DNA of 64,000 nt from Candidatus Paraprochloron terpiosi LD05 (GTDB lineage: Bacteria > Cyanobacteriota > Cyanobacteriia > Cyanobacteriales > Prochloraceae), in contig CP073341.1 of the NCBI GenBank assembly GCA_018141785.1, positions 2,279,422 through 2,343,421 of the forward strand. The letters are read 5' to 3'. Position numbers and translations under genes: made by a program. How positions within the stretch are numbered: position 1 is the stretch's first letter; every line of letters starts with the position of its first letter. The notes beneath the pieces were generated by a model that saw nothing but the letters and a program-made list of their open reading frames with translations, did not search any database and was not told the origin of the DNA. Shown here one piece after another: positions 54,689-63,966 of this stretch.

Positions 54689-54760
54689 CTCCCCAGATAG
54701 GACTCGAACCTACGACCAATCGGTTAACAGCCGACCGCTCTACCACTGAGCTACTGAGGA
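54689..54760 (-). tRNA. trnN-GUU: tRNA-Asn (anticodon GTT)
   Basis: 72 bases folding as a cloverleaf: acceptor TCCTCAG/CTGGGGA with discriminator G, D-loop AGCTCAGTGG, anticodon loop CTGTTAA, T-arm GGTTCGAGTCC. CCA is not encoded. Confidence 0.96.
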
Positions 54761-54932
54761 TTGTGTACTCACACTTTTATATTATAAGAGCAAGCTTTTG
54801 AATTTGTCAACCCCTTTTGGAAAAAAAATTTTTTTTCTTTCTCTCTCCCTCAAACCTTTACCCTGTAAGGAACAAGAGCAATGATGCCCTCACACCCTGA
54901 CCCCAGAACCCCTTATTGAACTAGGAGCAAAA

Positions 54933-55399
54933 CCCACGTCTTTTAAGCGTGGGATGTAGCGATGGCAGCTAAAGCTGCCGTCACCCGTTTGGAGCAATGC
55001 GGACTCACTTGTGCTAGAATTTGGCTGGTTTGAATCCCCAAGGTGGGCGGTTGTGAAGCGGCGAGAGTCGGCACCCTAGAACCTGAAAACAGAGTTCAGT
55101 CTGTAGCCAGAGGTGCGAAAAACCTCTCTAAAAACGTATGGACTCGAAGGAGTACCGAACCACCAGCGAAAGATAGTTTTTAACTCGAAAAGCTGTACCG
55201 AGGGGCACTCGGAAACAGGATAAACTACGCTTGGGGATATCGTTCCAGCTGAGTTGCACAGCTCACAGCTCTATGGTTAGACCGTTTTGGTGCGGTAATT
55301 GGGTGAGAGGTCGCTGAGTTTGAGTCAAGCTCTCTGCTGCAATTTAAGGATGGTAGTTAAACCAAGAATCCCACGTGCTTTTAGCCGTGGGAGTGTCAA
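54933..55399. mobile_element. non-coding element with IS200/IS605-like ends, candidate omega-RNA/HEARO-like RNA
   Basis: Left hairpin CCCACG-9 nt-CGTGGG (54933-54953) and right hairpin CCCACG-10 nt-CGTGGG (55370-55391) ending GAGTGTCAA, the design of IS200/IS605 subterminal palindromes. Between them there is no gene but many hairpins: GGCAGC/GCTGCC, AGAGGT/ACCTCT, CCGAG/CTCGG, ACCG/CGGT, and a GC-rich GCGGCGAGAGTCGGCACCC. This suggests a structured RNA mobilised by transposase acting in trans, of the kind linked to IscB or TnpB. The RNA family is not confirmed. It ends about 40 bases before map. Confidence 0.5.
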
Positions 55400-55441
55400 A
55401 CTACAGGAATAGCTGGCTCAAAAAATATCCAATCAGGATTT

Positions 55442-56215
55442 ATGGGAAAGGAAAAAAAGGAAAGAATCGTACTTCTCTCCAAACGAGAGATCGCCAAAAT
55501 GCGTCGAGCAGGACGTTTAGCAGCAGAACTATTAGACCATTTGGAGAAAATGGTCAAACCGGGAGTCAGCACCTTAGCCATCAACGATGAAGCGGAACGC
55601 TGGACGAAGGAACGGGGTGCAAAAAGCGCTCCTTTGGGGTATCTTGGCTTTTCTAAGTCTATCTGTACCAGCGTCAATCACGTCATTTGTCACGGTATTC
55701 CCAATGCCAAGGAAATCCTGAAAGATGGAGATATTATTAATATAGACGTAACGCCAATTCTGGATGGCTTTCACGGAGATACCTCCCGCACCTTCTTTGT
55801 GGGTACCCCCTCCCCCCTTGCGAAAAAGCTGGTGGAAATAACAAAGGAATGCTTGTACAGGGGGATTGCTGCTGTGAAACCGGGAGGTAAAATTGGAGAT
55901 ATCGGCGCTGCTATTCAGGAATATGCGGAAGGGGAAGGCTTTTCTGTAGTCAGGGATTTTGTGGGACATGGAGTGAGTCGAGTGTTTCATACTGCTCCTC
56001 ACGTTCCTCACTACGGTACCCGGGGGAAAGGGAAGCGTCTCCGTTCCGGGATGGTTTTTACCATTGAGCCTATGATTAATGAGGGAACTTACGAAGCGCT
56101 GCTTCTCCCTGATGGTTGGACGGCGGTGACGAAAGATGGTAAACTCTCAGCTCAGTTCGAGCATACCATTGCTGTGACTCAAGATGGGGTGGAAATCCTC
56201 ACTCTCAGGGATTAG
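55442..56215 (+). CDS. map: type I methionine aminopeptidase
   Basis: 257 residues. Metal-site motifs in order: CHGIPNAKEILKDGDIINID, DGFHGDTSRTFFVG, RDFVGHGVSRVFHTAPHVPH, MVFTIEPMINEG and QFEHTIAVTQDGVEILT. It removes the initiator methionine from nascent proteins. An IS605-like element lies about 40 bases upstream and may have brought or displaced promoter signals. Confidence 0.96.
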   Translation: MGKEKKERIVLLSKREIAKMRRAGRLAAELLDHLEKMVKPGVSTLAINDEAERWTKERGAKSAPLGYLGFSKSICTSVNHVICHGIPNAKEILKDGDIINIDVTPILDGFHGDTSRTFFVGTPSPLAKKLVEITKECLYRGIAAVKPGGKIGDIGAAIQEYAEGEGFSVVRDFVGHGVSRVFHTAPHVPHYGTRGKGKRLRSGMVFTIEPMINEGTYEALLLPDGWTAVTKDGKLSAQFEHTIAVTQDGVEILTLRD

Positions 56216-56244
56216 GTTTAAGTTTTGGAGGATACATTTAGAAA

Positions 56245-56928
56245 ATGGCAGAAGAAAAAAAAGAACCCCTGTACATATCGGAGGAAATCGAATATTTTGC
56301 TGTCACCTTACTCCCTTTGATGGGATATATTATCCTAGGTCTCATCTTAATCGATTATATCGCCTTATTAGTTCAACCCCAATTCTTCAACCCCAACTGG
56401 GAATACCAAACCATGGGGAAAATCGTCGAAACCATTTGGGCACCTATTATCGGCTTCGCCTTAATCTTTTATCGTCGGGAAGGAAATACAATTGACCCAA
56501 AAGAATTGAGATTATTATCCTGGATCTCCCGATTTGCATTACTACTAGGTATATTGTATCTATTCATGGTTCCTTTATTGGTAGTCAACACTGTTCGCAT
56601 TCACGAATTGAACCGTGCTGGACTTATAGTTCAGTTTGACAATAATGAGAATCAATTAGAGGGAGTTCAAGAACAGCTTGACAGAGCAAGCGAAGAACAA
56701 ATAAGGCGGCGATTTCCTAACAAGAACCGAGAGGAAGTGTTGGCCCAATTTCAGGATGAGGTTAAGAATTTTAAAGAGCAAGCTCTGGACAATTATGAGG
56801 CTCAAGTGGGCGATTTAATCACATTAACGGTTAAATGGTGTTTGGGAGCCATTCTTGGAGCCACATCATTGATTTTAATTTGGCGCTACACCTTTTGGGC
56901 GAGGCAACTTGGGGGAAGGGAGAGATGA
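56245..56928 (+). CDS. HpsJ-like membrane protein, cyanoexosortase-associated
   Basis: 227 residues with about four membrane helices (LLPLMGYIILGLILIDYIAL; WISRFALLLGILYLFMVPLL; near the end LTVKWCLGAILGATSLILIW) and a charged periplasmic or cytosolic helical loop between helices 3 and 4. It matches my recollection of the HpsJ-like family found next to cyanoexosortase A. It overlaps the exosortase start by ATGA (56925-56928), so they are translationally coupled. Likely helps export or sorting. Confidence 0.75.
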   Translation: MAEEKKEPLYISEEIEYFAVTLLPLMGYIILGLILIDYIALLVQPQFFNPNWEYQTMGKIVETIWAPIIGFALIFYRREGNTIDPKELRLLSWISRFALLLGILYLFMVPLLVVNTVRIHELNRAGLIVQFDNNENQLEGVQEQLDRASEEQIRRRFPNKNREEVLAQFQDEVKNFKEQALDNYEAQVGDLITLTVKWCLGAILGATSLILIWRYTFWARQLGGRER

Positions 56929-57869
56929 TCCAAAAAACGGAATTTTTATTAGTAGCTATAACTGCTGCTTTACTGGTACTATTCCTCACTTCTTACAACG
57001 CCTCTCTCTCCTCTCTGTTTTTCCTTACAGCAGTATATATAGCCTGGAAAAAAAGGGGAGAAAGAAACTATCACAGCGATATAGGTTCCACTACCTGGGG
57101 CATAATCCTTCTGGTCTGGGTATTACTGCGCATGGTATTATCTAGTAGCCAGGATGACGTCCTGACGCTGATTTCTCCTTTCTTCGCTGCCCTAGGATTG
57201 TGTTTGCTAGCTTCTGGGAGAAAAGGCTTGGCACAATATTGGCAGGAACTGCTCATTATGGGGTTCGCTTCCCTCCCGGACCAGCATATAGGGTATTTTT
57301 TAGATTCTATCTCCTCGGAATTATTACCCCAACTAGATGCCACGTTCTCCGCCTATTTACTCTGGTATTTATCCTTTGATGCAATTTCCGAAGGCACTTT
57401 GGTAATTCTCCCCACAGGAACAATTCAGGTGATAACCGATTGTTCTAGTTACGGGATAATCTTTTTACTCTGGCAATGTACGATTATTTTGACCTTTATT
57501 TTCAATCTATCTCCTGGGAAAGTAATCCGTTTATTCTGGATTGCTCCTCTTATAGCTATCCCCGTGAATGTTATGCGTCTCGCCTTACTCGCTCTCTTGG
57601 TAGCGGAAGATAACCAAACTGGATTTGATTATTGGCATAGTGGTAGTGGCGGGGATATTTTTGCTACCATCGCCTTAATGCTCTTGGCTGGGGTATATTA
57701 TCTCCTCAATAATGCAAAATCCCCCTCATTCCCCAAAAAACCAAATTCTCCTCTATTATTACCTTCTCCCCCAGAGAAGGATACCGCGCCCGTAAAAAAC
57801 TCAACAGCAAACCACCATCTGCCCCCGTTAAAACCACCTGACTCCCAGGAAAATCCTCCCACCAATTAG
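56925..57869 (+). CDS. crtA: cyanoexosortase (exosortase A-type)
   Basis: About 314 residues from ATG 56925 (MIQKTEFLLVAITAALLVLF). Multipass membrane protein with the exosortase triad: cysteine in VITDCSSYGIIFLL, arginine in PVNVMRLALLALLV and histidine in FDYWHSGSGGDIF. It is expected to cleave and perhaps transfer proteins with PEP-CTERM-like tails, several of which lie at 31-45 kb here. A C-terminal Pro/Ser-rich tail of about 50 residues is encoded antisense to the end of coaX, probably a frame kept open by the overlap. Confidence 0.85.
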   Translation: MIQKTEFLLVAITAALLVLFLTSYNASLSSLFFLTAVYIAWKKRGERNYHSDIGSTTWGIILLVWVLLRMVLSSSQDDVLTLISPFFAALGLCLLASGRKGLAQYWQELLIMGFASLPDQHIGYFLDSISSELLPQLDATFSAYLLWYLSFDAISEGTLVILPTGTIQVITDCSSYGIIFLLWQCTIILTFIFNLSPGKVIRLFWIAPLIAIPVNVMRLALLALLVAEDNQTGFDYWHSGSGGDIFATIALMLLAGVYYLLNNAKSPSFPKKPNSPLLLPSPPEKDTAPVKNSTANHHLPPLKPPDSQENPPTN

Positions 57870-58452
57870 TAATAAATTCCTTGATACCAGCTAAAATTGT
57901 ATATATCACCCCACTCTGAATTGCTCCTGGAGTATCTAACCCCCAACGGTTTGGTAACTCTTTGGATAACCCTATTAAAGGTAAAGCAGCCGTTCCCCTT
58001 CCTAAAGACTTCAACTGCAACCTCAACCCGGGCAAAATGGCTCCTCCTACACTGATGCGATCGCCATTGGCTCCTGTAAACGTAAGAGCTGTTCCTCCAT
58101 CAATCACCAAACAGGGAAACCCCCAAGTTACCCCTGCACCCCACAAAGCTAAAGCACGATCCACCCCCAAGGTGGGATAAAGATTCCCCAAAGGAATATC
58201 CTCCAAACCAATAAATCTCCCATGAGGATAATTACACCACAATTCTGCTTGCGCAGGAACCACAGAAGCAATATAGACAGGAACCCCAGGAGGTACAATT
58301 TTCTCAGGTAATTCCCCGGGCATGAGATGTTCCCGATGCCAAGTCCACTGTAACTCTTTCCCCCGAAACCCAGCAAAATGAAGTCGGGAGTTGCCGATGA
58401 CTAAATAAATTGTCTCGCGCAAAGACGCAAAGGCGCAAAGGTTTGTTATCAT
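57706..58452 (-). CDS. coaX: type III pantothenate kinase
   Basis: 248 residues. CoaX motifs: IYLVIGNSRLHFAGF (phosphate 1-like), NLYPTLGVDRALALWGAG, CLVIDGGTALTFTG and LPGLRLQLKSLGRGTAALP. It phosphorylates pantothenate, the first step of CoA synthesis. The first 12 residues (MITNLCAFASLR) are encoded by a GCAAAGG-type repeat, so the natural N-terminus may lie later or be replaced. It overlaps the exosortase gene by 164 bases tail to tail. Confidence 0.88.
   Translation of the reverse strand: MITNLCAFASLRETIYLVIGNSRLHFAGFRGKELQWTWHREHLMPGELPEKIVPPGVPVYIASVVPAQAELWCNYPHGRFIGLEDIPLGNLYPTLGVDRALALWGAGVTWGFPCLVIDGGTALTFTGANGDRISVGGAILPGLRLQLKSLGRGTAALPLIGLSKELPNRWGLDTPGAIQSGVIYTILAGIKEFITNWWEDFPGSQVVLTGADGGLLLSFLRARYPSLGEKVIIEENLVFWGMRGILHY
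58415..58443. repeat. GCAAAGG-type repeat at the coaX 5' end
   Basis: Reads TCGCGCAAAGACGCAAAGGC then GCAAAGG. It is inside the first codons of coaX on the minus strand. Confidence 0.75.
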
Positions 58453-58475
58453 GGTATAATTTTAGGAGATAAGAT

Positions 58476-59496
58476 ATGGTGGTAGCAACTCCCATCAAAA
58501 CAGCAAAACGCTTAACTATACAGACAGAAGCCATCGGCACCAATACTACCGCTATTCGCTCTCTAGACTGGGATAGGGATAGGTTCGACATTGAATTTGG
58601 CCTGCAAAACGGCACCACCTACAACTCCTACCTCATTCGCGGGGAGAAAACTGCCCTAGTAGATACCTCCCACGGAAAGTTCCGCCAACTCTATCTGGAT
58701 ACCCTAACTGGTATCATAGAACCCACAGCCATCGACTATCTGGTAATCAGTCACACGGAACCAGATCACAGCGGCTTAGTGAAAGACTTGCTGGAATTAG
58801 CTCCCGAAATAGTGGTGGTAGGTTCCAAAGTAGCAATTCAATTCCTGGAAGACTTAGTTCACCAACCCTTCCAACGGCAAATCGTCAAAAACGGCAATAC
58901 CCTAGATTTAGGTAAAGGCCATGTGTTAGAATTCGTTAACGCCCCTAACCTCCATTGGCCCGATACTATCTTCTCCTACGACCGCGCTACAGAAACTCTC
59001 TTCAGCTGCGACGCCTTTGGTATGCACTACTGTTCTCATAGCCTTTTTGATGAGGATTTAGAAGCCATAGAACCAGATTACCGCTTTTATTATGAATGTT
59101 TAATGGCACCCAATGCCCGCTCCGTCCTTTCAGCCATGAAGCGCATGGACAAATTGGGAACCATTACCACCGTCGCCAATGGACACGGTCCAGTATTGCG
59201 CCACAATGTAGCAGAACTCCTGAGTTGTTATCGCAGTTGGAGCGAAGCACAGGCAAAAGCAGAGAAGACAGCAGCTGTCTTTTATATTTCTGACTACGGT
59301 TGGTGCGATCGCCTCTCCCAAGCCGTTGCTAAAGGCATTACTAAAGCCGGGGTAGGGGTAGAAATGGTAGATTTGAAATCCGCCGACAGTCACGAAGTGC
59401 AAGAATTAGTTAGTCGAGCAGCAGCACTAGCTATCGCTATGCCCCCCTTATCAGGGAGTCATCATCAAGAGATAGCCAGTAACATGGGAGCCATAT
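58476..59496 (+). CDS. flv3: diflavin flavoprotein Flv3, exon 1
   Basis: 340 codons plus one base. Covers the metallo-beta-lactamase di-iron domain with all canonical ligands (ISHTEPDHSGL, LHWPDTIF, SCDAFGMHY, NGHGPVLR) and most of the flavodoxin domain (VFYISDYGWCDRLSQAVAK). The retained ligand set and close sequence likeness point to Flv3, which with Flv1 reduces O2 to water downstream of photosystem I. The frame is cut by a group II intron after ATAT at 59496; spliced to 61944 it continues ILAAANKKQAIGMFESYGG with no change, total 576 residues. Confidence 0.93.
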
Positions 59497-61943
59497 GCGC
59501 GGCCTGAACTGGTCGTTTAGTACGGGACATCGAGTCCCCTAGGGAGTTCCACCCCTAGCCCTCACGGAAAAGACTCTATGAGTCCGGTCACGGCGGGAGT
59601 AAGTAATAAAACCGTTGGAATGCAGACCCCGAAAGTAACCGAAGCCCTAGAGATTAAGGGTCAGGAGCAAGAGGGAAATAGCTGGAAGGCTGAACGAAAG
59701 TGAAGTAAAAGGATTCGCCTTCAACGAATCCCTCCGTATAAACCTCGTGACCCATGAAAGGCGAAATTATCTCTGATACGCCTTAGCCAAAATGGCAAGT
59801 AGACAGGAACTGACACTATATGGTTATCAGTTCGGGAAGAATTGATACTGGAGTATTATCAATTCGGGGAACCAGAGCGCTACCGGGGGAAAGGAACCAG
59901 CCTAACCAGTTAAGAAAACTAAGCGAAACAACAGGATAAGCCCTACAGAGTCTAACGGAGGGTCGAGTCCGTTAGTAAGCCAAAGGTAACGGAGGCAGAA
60001 TTCTCTGGAGGGTAAAGGATGAGTGAAAAAGCGAATGCTCCCTTGTAATGAGGGAGATAGGGGTTCAAAATTTGCCCTTGACCGAAAGGAATAGCAGACT
60101 TCACTTGGGTCTCATACGAAAATTGAAGACAACTAGAAACCAAACGAACGGAAAAGTTAGATGACGGAAGAAATTCCCGAAAATGGACTGAACGGACAAT
60201 TAACTGAGTGGGGCGACATTAACTGGCGTCGCACAAAAAAGATTGTTAGGAATTTACGCGGTCGGATATTTCGTGCCCAAAAGCTTGGACTGTGGAGACG
60301 ATTACTGTCTTTACAGAAACTGATGAAAAGATGTCGGTCGAACCTATTACTGAGCATCAGACAAATCACACAGGTAAATACCGGAAAACGAACAGCGGGG
60401 GTAGATAAGGAGGTCATAGACACCCCAGCACAGCGTGTGAAACTTGCCAATAACTGGGAAATGCCCAAGGCAAAACCTGCCAGACGGGTATACATTCCTA
60501 AAGCGAATGGTAAGAAACGTCCTCTTGGAATCCCAACCATCAGAGATAGAGTCGCTCAGGCAATAGTCAAAAATGCACTGGAACCCGAATGGGAGGCCAA
60601 GTTTGAAGCTAACTCCTATGGCTTCAGACCCGGTCGAAGTTGCCTAGATGCTATTGGACAATGTTTCAGTAGACTACGCGGCGACTATAAAACGAAGACC
60701 GGAACATGGCGAAAGCACGATAAATGGGTTTTGGACGCTGATATCAAAGGCTTCTTTGACAACATTGACCATAAATCCATCCAGACAGCAGTCAGGGAAA
60801 ATACCTTGGTTGATGGATGGTTAAAAGCTGGATCTATCGAGAGTAAGAAGGGATATAGCCCAACTGAAAAAGGAACTCCACAGGGTGGCGTAATAAGTCC
60901 TTTGTTAGCAAATATCGGACTCCACGGGTTAGAAACATATATCAAAGAATGTAACCCAAAGGTAGGCGTCATCAGGTACGCAGATGATTTCGTAGTCACT
61001 GCAAAGGACAAGGAATCCTTGGAGGAATTGAAAATCCAGATAAATCAATGGCTGTCAGAACGAGGTCTTGAGATTAGTGATGAGAAGACGCGGATAGTAC
61101 ATTTAAGAGACGGATTTGATTTCCTGGGGTTTAACTTGAGACACTATGAGGTGAAAGGAGAAGATAAAATCCTACGGGATAAACTAATCATTGAGCCACA
61201 GAAGTCAAAGGTATTAGAACTCTGCAAGAAAGTCGGTGCAACCATCGACAGCATGAAAACAAAAACCCCAGAACAGAGTCATCCGCAAGATAGAACCGCT
61301 TCTCAGAGGTTTTGCGAATTACTACAGAGGAGTATGCAGCAAAGAAACCTTTTCATATATACACAACCGAGTATGGTGGTACCTCTGGCGTTGGGCAAAA
61401 AGACGACACCCCAAAAAATCACGAAAATGGGTAAAAGAAAAGTACTTCCGAACAACGGGCGAAAGAAATTGGGTGTTTTTCTACGAAGGTAATGACCGGA
61501 GGGGCAAAAGAATAGTACATAACTTGTACAATATAAAAACTGTCCCGATTGAAAGACATATCAAAGTTAAGGGAGCTTATTCCCCAGACGACCCCGAACA
61601 GGTGGAATATTGGTCAAAGCGGCGAACGAAGTCGGGCAAGATTATATGGTCTAAAGGCTCAAAATACGAAAACGTTGGAAAGTCGCAAGATTGGAAATGC
61701 CCAATCTGCCACGACCACCTCTTCAACGGGGAGGAAATCGAAACCCATCACATAGTACCTATAAGGGATGGAGGTTCTGACGATATCGACAACCTTCAAC
61801 ACCTACATAAAACGTGTCATAAGCAGGTACATTCAAGAAAATTCCAAGCAGGGCTTGAAGTGAGGCTTGAGCCGGATGATAGGAAACTGTCACGTCCGGT
61901 TCTTAGGGGAGGGGATGGAAGCGATTCCTGAACCTTACCCGAC
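59497..61943 (+). mobile_element. group II intron 3, inside flv3
   Basis: Begins GCGCGGCCTGAAC and ends CCTTACCCGAC (AC at the 3' end). These limits are fixed by the flv3 reading frame on both sides. A domain V-like CACGTCCGGTTCTTAGGG precedes the end. It belongs to a different subgroup from introns 1 and 2 (maturase sequence clearly distinct). The first bases deviate from the GTGYG consensus by one base. It must splice for Flv3 to be made. Confidence 0.92.
60161..61931 (+). CDS. ltrA: group II intron maturase of intron 3, frameshifted
   Basis: ATG 60161. RT core with GTPQGGVISPLLANIGLHGL and VIRYADDFVVTAKD, domain X start (FDFLGFNLRHYEVKGED). At the C-run 61266-61269 one extra base shifts the frame, after which the expected RVIRKIEPLLRGFANYYRGV continues in the next frame to WVFFYEGND and a C-terminal HNH domain (CPICHDHLFNGEEIETHHIV) ending at 61931. 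Restoring one C gives about 590 residues. A homopolymer error is possible; if real, splicing would need a maturase from elsewhere. Confidence 0.85.
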
Positions 61944-62653
61944 TAGCCGCCGCTAACAAAAAGCAAGCCATCGGTATGTTTGAATCTTACGGTGGAGACG
62001 ACGAACCCATCGATCCCCTCCTGAATAAATTCCGAGATTTAGGACTAAAACAAGCTTTCCCTCCCATTAGAATTAAAGATACCCCCACATCAGCTATCTA
62101 TCAACTCTGTGAAGAATCTGGTACCGACTTAGGACAAACTCTCGCCTTAGATCGGAAAGTGAAAGCCAGGAAATCCCTGGACAACGAGTTAGATAAAGCC
62201 ATGGGGCGTTTGAGCGGTGGACTTTACATTCTCACCGCCAAAAAAGATAACCTCACCAGCGCTATGCTCGCTTCTTGGGTAGCCCAAGCTAGTTTTGAAC
62301 CCCCAGGTTTTACCGTTGCTGTAGCTAAAGATAGGGCAATAGAATCTTTAATGCAATTTGGCGATCGCTTTGTTTTAAATATTCTCGAAGAAGGGAAATA
62401 TCAAAAGTTAATGAAACACTTCCTCAAGCGCTTCCCTCCTGGTGCCGATCGCTTTGCTGGAGTACAAACCCAAACAGCAGCTAATGGCTCTCCTATCCTC
62501 ACAGAAGCCCTCGCCTATTTAGAGTGCACTGTTGCCAGTAGGATGGAATGTTCAGACCACTGGGTAATCTATAGCCAAGTAACCAACGGTCGCGTCGCCA
62601 ACCCTGACGCCTTCACTGCTGTCCACCATCGCAAAGTGGGCAATTACTATTAG
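61944..62653 (+). CDS. flv3: diflavin flavoprotein Flv3, exon 2
   Basis: Continues exon 1 in frame: end of the flavodoxin domain (FESYGGDDEPIDPLLNKFRD) and the C-terminal flavin reductase domain (GRLSGGLYILTAKKDNLTSA, MLASWVAQASFEPPGFTVAV, VHHRKVGNYY), the part that lets Flv proteins of cyanobacteria take electrons from NAD(P)H or ferredoxin. An internal ATG at 61976 is unlikely to be a separate start; it lies within the flavodoxin domain. Confidence 0.92.
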
Positions 62654-62871
62654 AGGGTTTGAGGTTTGGGGTTTCATATTTTAGGAATTTGACCCCAAAT
62701 CTTATTATATACTATAATTGAAAGGTGAGGGTATATGAAAAGTCAAATGACAATGATTTATTGGAAAAGCGAAAGGTTTTGGCTAGGTAAACTCCTTTAA
62801 CATCCAAAAATTATGAAAATTTCAAAGATGCTTATTTAATGATGCTCATGGAATAAGATAGAATAAAACTC

Positions 62872-63966
62872 ATGAAGTTTGAGTGGAGTGAAAACAAGGC
62901 TGTGGCAAATCTATCAAAGCATAGAGTCTCATTTGAGGAAGCAACAACTGTTTTTGATGATCCTCTTTTTGTTGACTTCTATGACCCAGACCATTTTGCC
63001 GATGAGGAGCGATACCTTATTGTTGGAGAATCAAACCGTAGGAAATTATTAATCGTGTCCTATACTGAAAGAGCAACTTCAATTCGCATCATCAGTGCAA
63101 GAGAAGTGACTCCATCTGAACGAGAATCTTATGAGGAGGATTGTAAATCAATGAAAAATGAATTTGAACGATTAGGTTTAGATCCAGATTATTTCAGACG
63201 TCTTATAAATATAAACAATATTAAAGCATTTTTTCAGGAACTTATTCGGCCAATAGCAAGTTTGAAACATCAAAGACCTGGCTCCATTGAGTTTCACAGA
63301 TGGAAACGTAATGTCGAAGAGCAACTTGGACAACCACAAATAGATAGCGAAAGATATTTGCAGGAATTCAGCAATATCGACTTTGACAAGAACTATGAAT
63401 CTGCTCTGAACGAGGCCCAAGTCTTATTTCAGTCATATAGAGATAATCTAATCAACTCTAAGCCAGCAACAATGAAACAGCAAAACTCCTCCGTCAGTCC
63501 ACGAACAAACGATATTTTCATTGTTCATGGACATGATGAAGAAATGAAGCAAGCAGTAGCCAGAACTCTAGAGAGACTTAAGCTCAAGCCCATTATTCTT
63601 CATGAACAACTTAATCAAGGTGCCACGATCATTGAAAAGTTTGAGAAAAATGCTAATGTTCAATTCGCAATTATTTTGCTTTCACCTGATGATATTGGCT
63701 ACCTAAAAACAGAAGGTTCTGAAAAGGCTCAACCACGGGCAAGGCAGAATGTAATTCTTGAATTAGGGTATTTTATTGGTAAACTTTCCAGAGCTAAAGT
63801 TTTTGTACTAAAGCGAGATAATGAAAAGGATGAATTAGAATTGCCAACAGATATAAATGGGATTACTTATACCTCATATGACTCAGGTGATAGTTGGAAA
63901 TCGAAATTATTTCAGGAACTAAAAGCCACGGGCTATAATGTTGATGCAAATGATTTATTTACCTAA
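62872..63966 (+). CDS. BrnT-like toxin domain fused to a CAP12-type TIR-like domain
   Basis: 364 residues, one open frame. Residues 1-88 match BrnT (MKFEWSENKAVANLSKHRVS, FEEATTVFDDPLFVDFYDPD, EERYLIVGES, IRIISAREVTPSERESYE), a RelE-fold ribonuclease toxin. Residues about 105-205 are a helical linker (FHRWKRNVEEQLGQ). Residues 218-345 match the TIR-like nucleotide-binding domain (DIFIVHGHDEEMKQAVARTL, KFEKNANVQFAIILLSPDDI, NVILELGYFIGKLSRAKVFV), with the glutamate of ELGYF in the NADase position. BrnT is normally followed by BrnA; none is here. Probably an anti-phage or toxin protein. Confidence 0.8.
   Translation: MKFEWSENKAVANLSKHRVSFEEATTVFDDPLFVDFYDPDHFADEERYLIVGESNRRKLLIVSYTERATSIRIISAREVTPSERESYEEDCKSMKNEFERLGLDPDYFRRLININNIKAFFQELIRPIASLKHQRPGSIEFHRWKRNVEEQLGQPQIDSERYLQEFSNIDFDKNYESALNEAQVLFQSYRDNLINSKPATMKQQNSSVSPRTNDIFIVHGHDEEMKQAVARTLERLKLKPIILHEQLNQGATIIEKFEKNANVQFAIILLSPDDIGYLKTEGSEKAQPRARQNVILELGYFIGKLSRAKVFVLKRDNEKDELELPTDINGITYTSYDSGDSWKSKLFQELKATGYNVDANDLFT

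Noticed and set aside
61976-62653. Separate short flavin reductase gene starting at ATG 61976
   Set aside because: The ATG lies inside the flavodoxin domain; splicing with exon 1 rebuilds a full-length Flv3.
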